NCBI RefSeq assembly: GCF_014274685.1
Contig: NZ_CP060393.1
Location: 3,407,501 to 3,471,500, forward strand
From: Edaphobacter sp. 4G125
GTDB taxonomy: Bacteria > Acidobacteriota > Terriglobia > Terriglobales > Acidobacteriaceae
Direction: 5' to 3'
DNA: 64,000 nt
Position 1 is the stretch's first letter, and each line of letters opens with the position of its first letter. The position numbers and the translations under genes are program-made. This document shows, one piece after another, positions 1 to 9,617 of the stretch. The notes beneath the pieces are model-generated. The model was not told the DNA's origin. It did no database searches and saw only the letters and a list, made by a program, of their open reading frames with translations.

Positions 1-1512
1 GCGATACCGCAGGTGAAGTTTCTCCATCTCGATATGGATATGCTGGCCATTCTGCTCGCGCCGCTCCGTCCAGCTCTCGATTACCTCGATGCAGGCATGA
101 TCGATATAACGAAGCCCGGCACAATGCACGTGCACTGTGCCCTGCGCCTTCACCTGGTCCAGCGCCTGCGTGACCTTCGGAATGGAAATGAACGTCCCAA
201 TCCCAGAAAGATGAACATGCGTATCTCCCCCCTGGTCCTCGATGCGTGCCTCCAGCTGAGTGACTGTGTACAGCAGCCGCAGCAACGAAAGCGCCACGCC
301 AACCACGACACCAGTGAGTAGATCGGTCGCCACAATCGTGATCATGGAAGCGAAGTAGATCAGGACCGGGACCTTGCCAAAGCGAGCAAGCTTCTTCACC
401 TCTGAGGGTTTCACCAGCTTGATACCGACAAAGATCAGCACAGCTGCAAGACTTGCCGTCGGAATCATACGAAGGATCGACGCCAATAACAGAACCGAGA
501 TCAACATCCAGACGCCGTGCAAGATCGCCGATCGTTTCGTCTCAGCTCCTGCCTGTACGTTGGTGGAACTGCGAACGATCACGCCCGTCATTGGTAGAGC
601 ACCCACAAGCCCGCAAAGCATGTTACCGACGCCCTGGGCCGTAAGCTCGCGATCGTAATTCGTCTTCCAACGTGTCTGCATCTGCTCAACCGCAGCTGCA
701 GAAAGCAGCGTCTCTGCGCTGGCGATAAATGCCAGAGCCAGTGCCGTTCCAACAATGGTCGAAAGAGATAACCCATGAAGCGCGTCCACGCTCGGCAGCG
801 AGATCATCTGAACCAGATTGTCGGGGACTTTGATGCGATTGACCCCGAGGTGAAACATCTGGGCGACCGCTGTTGCCGCACCAATCCCCAGCAGAGCTCC
901 CGGTACTAGCTTCAACTTCGCAGGACGGTACTTCTCCCACAGCAGCATGACCCCCATAGTGATGATCCCCACAAAAGCGGCTGCCTCTTCCTTACTTCCA
1001 TTCAACGGAAACAGACCACCGAAGACTGCTCCCCACATCCCCACAATGTTCTCCGGGCCGCTGTGCTTTGGAGCCTGATCCAGTACGACATAAAACTGCT
1101 GAATCACAATCAGTACTCCGATCCCGGCAAGCATCCCGTGAATTACCTCTGGCGAAATAGCGCGAAACCATCGCCCCGCTTTCAGAAGACCTGCAACCAA
1201 CTGAACCGCTCCTGCAATCATCAGCAGTGGCCCGAGCACTGCCACACCATGCTCCCGAACCAACTGAAAAACAATAACCGCGAGCCCCGCGGCGGGGCCG
1301 CTTACCTGTAATGGCTGTCCCGCGAAGAAACCTACAACCAAGCCACCGATAATTCCTGTAACCAACCCTGATGCAGGTGGCATTCCCGAAGCTAATGCGA
1401 TTCCCATACAAAGCGGCAAAGCGACCAGAAAAACAACTACGGAAGCAGAAAGGTCTCGCACAAACGAACCGCCCTGCGTTTCGCTCCTTATGTGATTAAG
1501 TTGGTTCGACAT
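1..1512 (-). CDS. SulP-family anion/bicarbonate transporter, 3' end cut by window edge
   Basis: An uninterrupted minus-strand frame runs from the ATG at 1512 to the window edge (504 codons, no stop seen). The N-terminal part is strongly hydrophobic and carries the SulP-type GMPPASGLVTGIIGG stretch, with further multi-pass membrane sequence after it. The last 80 or so residues are soluble and STAS-like (HVHLSGIGTFISIPKV; CAGLRYIDHACIEVIESW). SulP proteins move sulfate, bicarbonate or other anions across the inner membrane. The start is well supported: the ribosome site TAGGAG overlaps the TAG stop of the carbonic anhydrase 8 nt upstream, so the two genes are very likely co-transcribed and translationally coupled. 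Pairing with carbonic anhydrase favours bicarbonate or carbonate as substrate (inference); sulfate remains possible. Confidence 0.9.
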   Translation of the reverse strand, partial: MSNQLNHIRSETQGGSFVRDLSASVVVFLVALPLCMGIALASGMPPASGLVTGIIGGLVVGFFAGQPLQVSGPAAGLAVIVFQLVREHGVAVLGPLLMIAGAVQLVAGLLKAGRWFRAISPEVIHGMLAGIGVLIVIQQFYVVLDQAPKHSGPENIVGMWGAVFGGLFPLNGSKEEAAAFVGIITMGVMLLWEKYRPAKLKLVPGALLGIGAATAVAQMFHLGVNRIKVPDNLVQMISLPSVDALHGLSLSTIVGTALALAFIASAETLLSAAAVEQMQTRWKTNYDRELTAQGVGNMLCGLVGALPMTGVIVRSSTNVQAGAETKRSAILHGVWMLISVLLLASILRMIPTASLAAVLIFVGIKLVKPSEVKKLARFGKVPVLIYFASMITIVATDLLTGVVVGVALSLLRLLYTVTQLEARIEDQGGDTHVHLSGIGTFISIPKVTQALDQVKAQGTVHVHCAGLRYIDHACIEVIESWTERREQNGQHIHIEMEKLHLRYR

Positions 1513-1520
1513 AAAATCTC

Positions 1521-2198
1521 CTATGCAATCTTGCGTTGTTTACCAGGCGGCGCCATCACACTGGACCGCTCTCCTGTGACAAGAGGGAGAAAACAGCCTT
1601 GCTCTGCATCCAACTGCAGGATGTCTCCCCTCCCGATGTCGTAGACCCACCCATGCAATTGAACGGCTTTCTTTCGAATCGCTTCGTCCACCGATGGATG
1701 CATACGCAGGTTCTGCATCTGAACGATGACGTTCGCCTCAGTTACAACATCGAGGGTCTCCTCAAACGACATGGAGGTTGTGTCCTTCAGCATCCTTGTA
1801 AGCCACCGTGCCGACGGACCGGCATGCTCAAGCCATCCCCGAACAACAGGCAACGATTCAAGGGATTCGCTCTTCAGGATGCCTTTCATTGCGCCACAGT
1901 CGGAGTGTCCGCAAACCACGATATCGGGGACCTTCAACACGCGGACCGCAAACTCGATCGTTGCTGGCACGCCGCTACCGACTTCACTAGGCGGAGGAAT
2001 CAGGTTGCCCGCATTTCGGCAGGAGAAAAGAACTCCCGGATCGCACTGCATCATCATCTCCGGCATCACTCGAGAGTCGGAGCAGCAAATAAACAGCGCC
2101 TGGGGTTGTTGGCCTTTGGAGAGTTTTTCAAAAAGTTTTGAATGTTGAGGATAGACCTTCGATCGGAAACGGGTATAACCATCGATCAACTGCTGCAT
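1521..2198 (-). CDS. Beta-class carbonic anhydrase
   Basis: 225-residue protein interconverting CO2 and bicarbonate with a zinc ion. The family zinc ligands are visible: Cys39 and Asp41 in CCSDSR (residues 38-43), and His98 and Cys101 in GHSDCGAMKG. Arg43 completes the Asp-Arg dyad. Length is normal for bacterial beta enzymes. The ATG at 2198 has AGGAG five bases upstream. It is the first gene of a two-gene unit with the SulP transporter. A cytoplasmic beta-carbonic anhydrase next to a SulP permease suggests joint handling of inorganic carbon or pH; the exact physiological role is not shown by the sequence. Confidence 0.95.
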   Translation of the reverse strand: MQQLIDGYTRFRSKVYPQHSKLFEKLSKGQQPQALFICCSDSRVMPEMMMQCDPGVLFSCRNAGNLIPPPSEVGSGVPATIEFAVRVLKVPDIVVCGHSDCGAMKGILKSESLESLPVVRGWLEHAGPSARWLTRMLKDTTSMSFEETLDVVTEANVIVQMQNLRMHPSVDEAIRKKAVQLHGWVYDIGRGDILQLDAEQGCFLPLVTGERSSVMAPPGKQRKIA

Positions 2199-2358
2199 AA
2201 ATCTCCTACTCGAGCTTGTCTTTCAAAAGACGGCTCTGGGCGCCCAGAACGTGTACACCGAGGTCAGGCCGAGATCATTTAGAAAGGGATCTCGCGAAAG
2301 TTAGCCCTAGCCAAAAGCACTGGACGAACAAACCTGGCGAGGTTACGCGATGGAAGAT

Positions 2359-2811
2359 TTATGCAACAGGAGGAGCACGGCCCAAGCCCGGGACATGCAG
2401 CATACTGGCAGGCACCAGTATGTTTTTTGGTGTTACCCATTCCTTCAACCCAGTAGGAATCGGTAACTGAAATCTGGCCGGCAGAACGGCCGTTGCCAGC
2501 AAAGAAGGAAGAGAAGAAAAGCCCGGCCGCGTGTTCTGTTTCAGATACCCTGAACGCGGCCCCGCATGGTCCAAGACGGCGTCCTTCGGAAGCACCATCT
2601 CAGCGACAAAGCGGTCACCGCGCGAACTTAGCCGACGAGGCCCATGAGACGAGATATGAGAGTAATGGACCTGCCTGAAAAAGGCGATATGGCGGCCATG
2701 CATGACTCCGAGCAGGCAGAGCAGATTCAGCGCGGCTAAAAGAACGCCGAACTTTAATCTGTGTCTGCTCGAGATAGATCCTGCTCCATCCATATATGAT
2801 CCAGGGAGCAA
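2359..2811 (-). CDS. Possible small membrane-anchored protein (unrecognised)
   Basis: Open frame of up to 150 codons, starting at TTG 2811 (GAGGAG three bases upstream, rather close) or at ATG 2793 (no clear ribosome site). One hydrophobic segment lies near the N terminus (FGVLLAALNLLCLLGV), followed by a basic, Ser/Gly/Pro-rich region and a second moderately hydrophobic stretch. No family is recognised. A competing 84-codon plus-strand frame at 2216-2470 has no such features. The gene is plausible because the 850-bp space between the carbonic anhydrase and the next gene would otherwise be empty, but coding is not proven. Confidence 0.4.
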   Translation of the reverse strand: MLPGSYMDGAGSISSRHRLKFGVLLAALNLLCLLGVMHGRHIAFFRQVHYSHISSHGPRRLSSRGDRFVAEMVLPKDAVLDHAGPRSGYLKQNTRPGFSSLPSLLATAVLPARFQLPIPTGLKEWVTPKNILVPASMLHVPGLGRAPPVA

Positions 2812-3048
2812 CTGCTCCTCATCTGTAGACGCCAGAAAATACTTAATGGCGCATTTATTTTTTATACCTTTTGCGTTAAAAATAGTGCGTATTTCAGACT
2901 ATCTTTCGATTCATACGAGCCTATCTTTGCGGGTATTACCACATAAACAACCACCGTTGTTGTTCTTTGAAAAAATCGCCACTGCCAACATAAGCCAGCC
3001 TTGTATCTTCATCTGGATTTAAGCTGCATATTTTAACCTATGTCCTAG
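2812..3048. other. AT-rich intergenic stretch upstream of the 3049 gene
   Basis: About 240 bp, clearly more AT-rich than the surroundings, especially 2845-2900 and 2930-3040. It probably holds promoters for the flanking genes, but no convincing -35/-10 pair or operator can be named. No RNA gene was seen. Confidence 0.4.
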
Positions 3049-4362
3049 ATGTCATACCCGCGTCCTGATCGCGCTTTATTCTCTTTTGTTTTTTGCCTTT
3101 TGTCAGCTTCAATCACATGGGGGCAAACAAAAACTATTACGCTCCCTGTGGGAACGCCTTTATCGGTACGCATCGTTCAGCATACCCCGATGCGCACAGG
3201 GGAGATTATCCGGGCAGAACTTCTCTACCCTGTCTATGTCGACAATCAAATTGGACTAAAAGAAAAAACGATCCTTCTCGGGGATGTGACTGAGCTTCAT
3301 AAAGATACGGCTCGGCGGACTCATGCACGAATTAATGGTGATTTCACCCCCTTTCACACTCCTGTTGTCCACTTCAGCCAGATCGTATTAGAGAATGGCC
3401 TGGCAATCCCCCTTGATGCCGGACCGGCAATCGATGGTGCCCCTGTTCTGCGCCTCAACGCGCCAGCGCCACGGAAAGGCGGCTTTATTCGGAGGCAATG
3501 GGAGACAGGCATGCAGATCGCTCACGATCAAATCAGCGTCTTTACAGCTCCTGAAAAGGGAGACCGCCTCCTTCAATTTGTCTATCATCAGTTGCCCTAT
3601 CATCCAGAACGCATCGAAGATGGCACCTCCTGGACGATAGAAACAACCGAACCCATCACCATTCCAGCTCAATCACTACAAACTCCACCGCCTGCCATAT
3701 CTCCAACAGCACCCGATACGGGTCGCTCTACATGGATGATGGAAGCCTATCTCCGCCAGCCATTGAGTTCGGCTACAGCAAAGACTGGTCAACCGATCCA
3801 GGCAATGGTTGCGGAACCGATCTACAACCGTGACCACACCATCGCGATTCCGCAGGGAGCTCTCCTGATGGGAGCGGTTACACAAGCCCGGCCAGCCCGT
3901 TCCTTTGCACGCGCAGGAGTTCTCTCCTTCGATTTCAAACAGATCACGCTCCCGGGAGGAACATCGCAAAATGTTCAGTCGGCACTGACAGGAGTCGATG
4001 CCGCATCAGGAGCCAATCTCGCCATGGACTCTGAAGGGAGAGTGAAGCCCAAGCCGCAGGATAAGGTCGTCGTTCCCTTGATACTAGCGTTGCTTGCGAC
4101 CCGCCCATTAGATGAGGATGGTGGATTGCAAGCGGGGAGAAATTTCGTAGGCGCCAATGGCTTCGGCCTGGCCGGAAACATTATCGCGCTCGCAACCGGC
4201 TCGGCAAAGGTTTCGGCAGGGATTGGAGCTTACGGTACAGCCGTCTCACTCTATCGTCGCTGGTTCGCCCGCGGCAATGATGTTGTCTTTGCCAAAAACA
4301 CTCGCATCGTGGTTGAAGCCACACCACGCGGCTCCTCAGTACTCAAACCACAACACCGCTAA
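3049..4362 (+). CDS. Secreted protein of unknown function with VirB10/TrbI-like C-terminal region
   Basis: 437 residues with an N-terminal signal peptide (hydrophobic FSFVFCLLSASITWGQ, likely cleaved near residue 25). The mature protein has two beta-rich halves. The first starts with TITLPVGTPLSVRIVQHTPM. The second (about residues 230-430) has AIPQGALLMGAVTQARPARS, a basic-gated middle, then a Gly/Ala-rich segment and KNTRIVVEATP. That pattern resembles the exported beta-sandwich of TrbI/VirB10 proteins, often seen alone in Acidobacteriota without a secretion system. No secretion genes are nearby, so a conjugation role is not supported. It converges on guaA with only 3 bp between stops. Confidence 0.8.
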   Translation: MSYPRPDRALFSFVFCLLSASITWGQTKTITLPVGTPLSVRIVQHTPMRTGEIIRAELLYPVYVDNQIGLKEKTILLGDVTELHKDTARRTHARINGDFTPFHTPVVHFSQIVLENGLAIPLDAGPAIDGAPVLRLNAPAPRKGGFIRRQWETGMQIAHDQISVFTAPEKGDRLLQFVYHQLPYHPERIEDGTSWTIETTEPITIPAQSLQTPPPAISPTAPDTGRSTWMMEAYLRQPLSSATAKTGQPIQAMVAEPIYNRDHTIAIPQGALLMGAVTQARPARSFARAGVLSFDFKQITLPGGTSQNVQSALTGVDAASGANLAMDSEGRVKPKPQDKVVVPLILALLATRPLDEDGGLQAGRNFVGANGFGLAGNIIALATGSAKVSAGIGAYGTAVSLYRRWFARGNDVVFAKNTRIVVEATPRGSSVLKPQHR

Positions 4363-4365
4363 GCT

Positions 4366-5925
4366 TTATTCCCACTCGATCGTTCCAGGCGGCTTCGACG
4401 TGATGTCATAGACCACGCGATTGATTCCCCTGACCTCGCTTACGATACGACTGGAGATCGTTCGCAACACCTCGTACGGCAGAGGAGCCCAGTCCGCTGT
4501 CATGCCATCTTCGCTCTCCACCGCACGGATCGCGCAGGTATAAGCATAGGTTCGCTGATCCCCCATCACGCCCACGCTCTTGACCGGCAATAGCACCGCA
4601 AAGCTCTGCCATACCTTGCGATAAAGCCCTGCCGCCTTGATCTCGGTAACAACAATCTCATCGGCCTCCTGTAACAACGCGACGCGATCTGCTGTCACCT
4701 CTCCAAGAATACGAACTGCAAGCCCCGGCCCTGGGAACGGTTGCCGCTCCAGAATCTCATCCGGCATTTTCAAGTCGCGCCCAATCCGCCGGACCTCGTC
4801 TTTGAACAGATCGCGCAATGGCTCGATCAGCTTCAGCTTCATGTTCTCCGGAAGGCCGCCAACGTTGTGATGGCTCTTGATCGTATGCGAAGGACCATGC
4901 ACACTCGACGACTCGATAACATCGGGGTACAGCGTTCCCTGCACCAGCCACGCGATCTCTTCTCCTGCACTCTTCTCGGCTTCGAAAATCTTCGTTGCTT
5001 CGTCATCAAAGACCGCGATGAACTCATTGCCAATGATCTTGCGCTTTTTCTCTGGGTCCGTCACGCCGGCAAGCTTCGTCAAAAAGCGCTCACCCGCATC
5101 GACCGCAACTACATTCAGTCCCAGCTGTTCGCGCATCGTGCGCTGCACTTTGGCAAACTCGTCCTTCCGTAGCACTCCGTTGTTCACGAAGATGCAGGTC
5201 AGCCGGTCTCCGATTGCACGGGCCACCAGAACAGCGGCCACCGACGAATCCACCCCACCGCTCAGGCCGCAGATCGCATGACCATCGCCCACCTGTTCTC
5301 GAATGCGCTCTACAGTCGACTGAATGAAGTGCTCCGGAGTCCAGTCCTGCTTCGCGCCACAGATATCGAGGCAAAAATTCTTCAGCAGTTCCATGCCCTG
5401 ACGGGTATGCGCGACCTCGGGATGAAACTGTACTGCCCAGATCCGTCGCGACTCATCGGCAATTCCTGCAACTGCATTGGCCGTCTTGGCTGTCAGGTGA
5501 AAACCCTGCGGCAGCGCCTTCGCTTCGTCGCCATGCGACATCCAGACATCCAGCGTCTCGGGTAATCCACGAAAGAGTGGCGTCTCCGCCACCACGCTCA
5601 CCTGCGCATGACCATACTCCCGTGCAGGAGCGGATTCTACCTTGCCGCCAAGATGATGCGTGATGAATTGCAATCCATAACAGATGCCCAGAACAGGTAC
5701 TCCCATCGAAATCACTGCCGGGTCAGCAGCGGGAGCATCCGCATCATAGACCGAGCTTGGGCCACCGGAGAGAATGACTCCTTTAGGCTTTAGCTCGCGG
5801 ATCTTGTCGAGCGAAACCGTGCAGGGGAGTACGACGGAAAATACATTGAACTCGCGAATGCGGCGCGCAATCAGCTGTGTGTATTGCGACCCAAAATCCA
5901 GGATGACGATCGTTGAGGTGTCCAC
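4366..5925 (-). CDS. guaA: GMP synthase (glutamine-hydrolysing)
   Basis: 519 residues, full length. It converts XMP to GMP using glutamine and ATP, the last step of guanine nucleotide synthesis, in the cytoplasm. The N-terminal class I amidotransferase domain has the catalytic triad Cys82 ([10 protein letters not shown]), His168 and Glu170 (VQFHPEV). The ATP-pyrophosphatase domain carries the P-loop LSGGVDSS at about 221-228. The C-terminal dimerisation domain ends in the usual KPPGTIEWE. It stands alone on the minus strand, with the membrane-protein gene 36 bp upstream. Nothing looks unusual. Confidence 0.98.
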   Translation of the reverse strand: MDTSTIVILDFGSQYTQLIARRIREFNVFSVVLPCTVSLDKIRELKPKGVILSGGPSSVYDADAPAADPAVISMGVPVLGICYGLQFITHHLGGKVESAPAREYGHAQVSVVAETPLFRGLPETLDVWMSHGDEAKALPQGFHLTAKTANAVAGIADESRRIWAVQFHPEVAHTRQGMELLKNFCLDICGAKQDWTPEHFIQSTVERIREQVGDGHAICGLSGGVDSSVAAVLVARAIGDRLTCIFVNNGVLRKDEFAKVQRTMREQLGLNVVAVDAGERFLTKLAGVTDPEKKRKIIGNEFIAVFDDEATKIFEAEKSAGEEIAWLVQGTLYPDVIESSSVHGPSHTIKSHHNVGGLPENMKLKLIEPLRDLFKDEVRRIGRDLKMPDEILERQPFPGPGLAVRILGEVTADRVALLQEADEIVVTEIKAAGLYRKVWQSFAVLLPVKSVGVMGDQRTYAYTCAIRAVESEDGMTADWAPLPYEVLRTISSRIVSEVRGINRVVYDITSKPPGTIEWE

Positions 5926-5961
5926 ATCTCTAGTGTAACTGGAGCGATTTCGACCCCTAGG

Positions 5962-6918
5962 TCAGATCTCCGTGGCAGCCTCCGCAGGCGATTCATAGGC
6001 CCGCCAAAATTTCAGATAGGCGACCGCGCGGGCGACATGGAAAAAGTCCGATGCGATGAAGTACAGCAACGCCACAATCGTCCACCAGACATTCAGAAAA
6101 TCCTGCGTCGCAATGCTTTCAAACGGCAGTGGAGTCGCCGAAAAGACCATCGCCAGCACGAGCAGGGCGATCTTCACAATTCCCATCACGAGATTGACCT
6201 CGACGAGCTTGCTCTTCAGCGGCCCAAGCCTGAAGGACGCCGTCAGGCTCGAGCCAGCACCTAAATTGCACAACATCGCCAGTAGCGGAGCGATACTCAG
6301 GAACCAGCTGACAATTGCCCACAGCGTAAACAGACCGAGTGTCGTGAGAATGGAAAGCGCAAAATACCCTACCAGATTGGGCTCCGCGCCTCGTGTCATA
6401 GGCCCGGTCACAGTCCTTTGCGCATACCATTGCAGACACAGAAACCACAGCAGAAACGAGCCTGCAAGCGCAATCACACGAATGGCCTGCAACAGGATCA
6501 TCGTGCCCACCCTCGCATGGAGCCGGTTATCCGCACGGCGCAGGACTATAGTTCTGCCAATCGATGACCAGATCACCCATGTAACCAACAACAGCGGCAC
6601 CAGCCAGATCGCTACCCGACTGACCGGCGGCAGAAGTACAGCCATTGCCTCCGCCAGCGTCTCCGATGCTTGCAGAGGATCGGTGACCGTCATCGTTTTG
6701 AGCGCTGCGGTGTTCAACGAAACCGTGGAGAGAATCCCCTTCGCCACATGCCACACCAGCAGCAAGGCTGGAATGCCATAGATCCATCGCCACAGCACCT
6801 CAAGCAATGTCAGCGAAGGGCGCGACCAGCACTCCGAGAGCGTATGAACAAACGATTGTGTTCCCCGGACCGTGCCATCGCCCGAAGCAACCAAGTCATC
6901 TTCACGCAATCTGTTCAT
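5962..6918 (-). CDS. Hypothetical multi-pass membrane protein coupled to leuS
   Basis: 318 residues with about six membrane segments, for example around residues 45-62, 105-122, 140-160, 185-215, 245-262 and 275-292. No enzymatic motif or known family is recognised. The ATG at 6918 overlaps the TAA stop of leuS as TAATG, so translation is almost certainly coupled to leuS. The short cytosolic N terminus is hydrophilic (MNRLREDDLVASGDGT). The pairing with leuS is probably a matter of shared transcription rather than function. Confidence 0.8.
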   Translation of the reverse strand: MNRLREDDLVASGDGTVRGTQSFVHTLSECWSRPSLTLLEVLWRWIYGIPALLLVWHVAKGILSTVSLNTAALKTMTVTDPLQASETLAEAMAVLLPPVSRVAIWLVPLLLVTWVIWSSIGRTIVLRRADNRLHARVGTMILLQAIRVIALAGSFLLWFLCLQWYAQRTVTGPMTRGAEPNLVGYFALSILTTLGLFTLWAIVSWFLSIAPLLAMLCNLGAGSSLTASFRLGPLKSKLVEVNLVMGIVKIALLVLAMVFSATPLPFESIATQDFLNVWWTIVALLYFIASDFFHVARAVAYLKFWRAYESPAEAATEI

Positions 6919-9503
6919 TACTTCACCACAAGATTTACGAGCTTGCCTGGGACAACAATCATCTTCACCACGTTCTTCCCTTCAATCCGTGCCTTCACCT
7001 TCTCATCGGCTAGCGCGGCCGCTTTAATAGCTCCCTCATCGCTGCCCGCAGGCAGTTTGACGACGTTGACCAGCTTGCCATTGACCTGCACGGGAATCTC
7101 GATCTCATCCTCACGCGCCAGCTCTTCGTCAGCCACAGGCCAATGCGTGCGGAAGACCACTCCCTGCTCGCCGATCTGCTCCCACAACTCAGCCGCGAAG
7201 AATGGAGCAAAAGGAGCCAGCAGCAATATCAGGTTCCGAACGATCTCCGCCACAGCCGCGGGCGAAGCCTTCCCGGCGTCAATATCGCTTTCAGCTGCGA
7301 CAATCTCGTTGATCAGCGACATAATCGCCGCTATTGAAGTATTGAAGTGCCAGCGTCCGCTGAAGTCGAGCGTGATCTTTGCAATCGTCTGGTGCAGCTT
7401 GCGCAACAGCGCCTGATCGGTCTCTGTGCGGCTGGCCAGATGCGGCGACCGCCCGTCACTCACTACATCAACGTACTTTGTCACAAGGCGATAGACACGC
7501 CCCAGAAACCGGCTAATGCCCGCGACACCTTCTTCCTGCCACTCCAGATCTCGATCCGGGGGGGCTGCAAACAGCGCATACATGCGCGTCGCATCCGCTC
7601 CGTAACGCGCGATCATGTCGTCGGGAGAAACCACATTCCCCTTCGACTTCGACATCTTCGCGCCATCCTTGATCACCATACCCTGTGTAAATAGGCGCTG
7701 CGCAGGCTCGTCGTTGTGAATCAATCCAAGATCGCGCATCACCTTCGTCCAGAAGCGCGAGTAGATCAGGTGCAGAATCGCGTGCTCGACACCACCAATG
7801 TACTGATCGATGGGAAACCAGTAGTTCGCCTTGTCGCTAGCAAACGGCGCGGCGCTGTCTTTCGCATCCGTGTAGCGATAGAAATACCAGCTTGAATCCA
7901 CGAAGGTATCCATTGTGTCGGTCTCGCGACGCGCAGGGCCTCCGCACACCGGGCAGGTCGTATTCAAAAACTCAGAGACCTTACCGAGCGGCGATCCACC
8001 CTCCTGCGTAATCTCGACATTTTCCGGAAGAAACACTGGCAGTGCGCTCTCCGGCAGTGCGACTACACCACCCGGCTCTACGCCCGGGTGCCCGTTCTCG
8101 CAGTACACCATTGGGATCGGCGTGCCCCAGTAGCGCTGACGGCTTACCCCCCAGTCCTTCAGGCGATAGGTCACCGTGGATTCACCAAAACTCTTCTGCT
8201 TGGCTAATGCTGCGAGCTTCTGCTGTGCTTCGGCACAGCTCAGGCCATTCCACTCGCCCGAGTTGATCAGAACAGCATCGTCTTCGGCAGTAAAAGGAAG
8301 CTCCGGCTCGCCGCCTTCCTTCGGTGCGATTACTCGCTTGATATCCAGTCCATATTTCTGCGCAAACTCGAAGTCGCGCTCGTCGTGCGCCGGAACGCTC
8401 ATAATCGCGCCCGTGCCATAGTCCGCCAGGATATAGTTCCCCACCCAGATCGGGACCTTTTCCCCGTTGAACGGATTCACCGCAAAGCGGCCCGTATTCA
8501 CGCCATGCTTCTCAATCGCGCCCAAAGCATCCGACTCGCGCGCCTTCTTCTGCTCCTCCAGCAGCGCCTCGATCTTCGCCGCCAGCTCAGCATCCTCGGC
8601 AGCAAATGCTTTCGCCACCGCATGCTCAGGAGCCAGCTGAACAGAAGTCGCACCGAAGATTGTGTCTACCCGAGTCGTAAATACCGTGATCACATGACAG
8701 GTGTCATCCTGAGCGAAGCGCAGATCTGCCTTTGCGTTTTTTGGAGTAGCACCGTCCACGGCAAAGTCGACCAGTGCTCCCTCGCTGCGGCCGATCCAGT
8801 TCCGCTGCATCGTGCGAACCTTCTCCGGCCAGCCTTCCAGCTTCTCCAGGCCATCCAGGAGCTCGTCCGCATACTTCGTAATCCGCAGGAACCACTGCGT
8901 CAGGTCACGCAACTCGACGATCGTATCTTCATGCCGCCAGCAGCGGCCGTTGATCACCTGCTCGTTCGCCAGCACCGTCTGGCAGTCAGGGCACCAGTTG
9001 ACCTTGCTCTTCTTGCGGTAGGCCAGCCCTTTCTCGAACATCTTTACGAAGAACCACTGGTTCCAACGGTAGTAATCCGGCAGGCAGGTCGTTACCTCGG
9101 TCGACCAGTCGTAGCTCAGCCCCATGCGTCGCATCTGCGCTTTCATGGCCGCGATATTCTTCAGCGTCCATTCGCGTGGCGGAGTATTGTTCTTGAGCGC
9201 TGCATTCTCAGCAGGCAGGCCAAAGGCGTCCCAGCCCATCGGGTGCAAAACGTTGTACCCGCGCATCCACATAAAGCGCGCCAGCGCGTCGCCGATCGCA
9301 TAGTTGCGCACATGCCCCATGTGAAGCTGTCCGCTGGGATACGGCAGCATCTCTAGGCAATAGAACTTCGGCTTTCCAGAGTCATGCCCCTCGGCCGCAT
9401 AAAGATCTGGTGAGGCGTCCCACCGCGTCTGCCACTTCGGTTCAATCTCCGCCGGGTTGTATCTTGCCTGCCTCTCGGCCTCAGTCTTCTCGATCTCTGA
9501 CAT
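6918..9503 (-). CDS. leuS: Leucyl-tRNA synthetase
   Basis: 861 residues, normal bacterial length. It charges tRNA-Leu with leucine in the cytoplasm. The class I signatures are present: HMGH at 61-64 (PYPSGQLHMGH) and KMSKS at 616-620. The CP1 editing domain is recognisable (TVFTTRVDTIFGATS; DYGTGAIMSVPAHDERD). The zinc-binding cysteine pairs are present in WCPDCQTVL and TCPVCGG. Oddity: at about residues 250-269, just before TVFTTR, there are roughly 15 more residues than in typical bacterial LeuRS. Part of this insert (LRFAQDDT) is encoded by a copy of the dispersed intergenic repeat. The frame stays open, so the enzyme should be functional. The last base pairs overlap the next gene (TAATG). 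Confidence 0.98.
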   Translation of the reverse strand: MSEIEKTEAERQARYNPAEIEPKWQTRWDASPDLYAAEGHDSGKPKFYCLEMLPYPSGQLHMGHVRNYAIGDALARFMWMRGYNVLHPMGWDAFGLPAENAALKNNTPPREWTLKNIAAMKAQMRRMGLSYDWSTEVTTCLPDYYRWNQWFFVKMFEKGLAYRKKSKVNWCPDCQTVLANEQVINGRCWRHEDTIVELRDLTQWFLRITKYADELLDGLEKLEGWPEKVRTMQRNWIGRSEGALVDFAVDGATPKNAKADLRFAQDDTCHVITVFTTRVDTIFGATSVQLAPEHAVAKAFAAEDAELAAKIEALLEEQKKARESDALGAIEKHGVNTGRFAVNPFNGEKVPIWVGNYILADYGTGAIMSVPAHDERDFEFAQKYGLDIKRVIAPKEGGEPELPFTAEDDAVLINSGEWNGLSCAEAQQKLAALAKQKSFGESTVTYRLKDWGVSRQRYWGTPIPMVYCENGHPGVEPGGVVALPESALPVFLPENVEITQEGGSPLGKVSEFLNTTCPVCGGPARRETDTMDTFVDSSWYFYRYTDAKDSAAPFASDKANYWFPIDQYIGGVEHAILHLIYSRFWTKVMRDLGLIHNDEPAQRLFTQGMVIKDGAKMSKSKGNVVSPDDMIARYGADATRMYALFAAPPDRDLEWQEEGVAGISRFLGRVYRLVTKYVDVVSDGRSPHLASRTETDQALLRKLHQTIAKITLDFSGRWHFNTSIAAIMSLINEIVAAESDIDAGKASPAAVAEIVRNLILLLAPFAPFFAAELWEQIGEQGVVFRTHWPVADEELAREDEIEIPVQVNGKLVNVVKLPAGSDEGAIKAAALADEKVKARIEGKNVVKMIVVPGKLVNLVVK
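8701..8731. repeat. Dispersed repeat core embedded in leuS
   Basis: The 19 bases gtgtcatcctgagcgaagc at 8701-8719 are identical to intergenic copies at 24272-24290 and 55492-55510, and are followed by the same agatctgc-like 3' part. This copy lies inside the leuS coding frame and encodes LRFAQDDT on the minus strand. Confidence 0.85.
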
Positions 9504-9617
9504 ATTCTTTGATTGTAAAGAATTTCCTGGGCCTGGCAGGAATATCCTGCTCTTCCCACCCCGGTCTATCAGCCATTACTATGGCCCCGTTCTGTTATCG
9601 CCAATTCGTGAGGGATC

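Noticed and set aside
992..1411. Apparent break of the SulP gene into short frames
   Set aside because: The correct minus-strand frame from 1512 is open to the window edge; the short frames are in other phases.
3049..4362. Part of a conjugation/type IV secretion system
   Set aside because: Only a VirB10/TrbI-like fold is suggested and no other secretion gene is nearby.
8385..9356. 323-codon plus-strand frame opposite leuS
   Set aside because: Antisense shadow with no hydrophobic core or motif.
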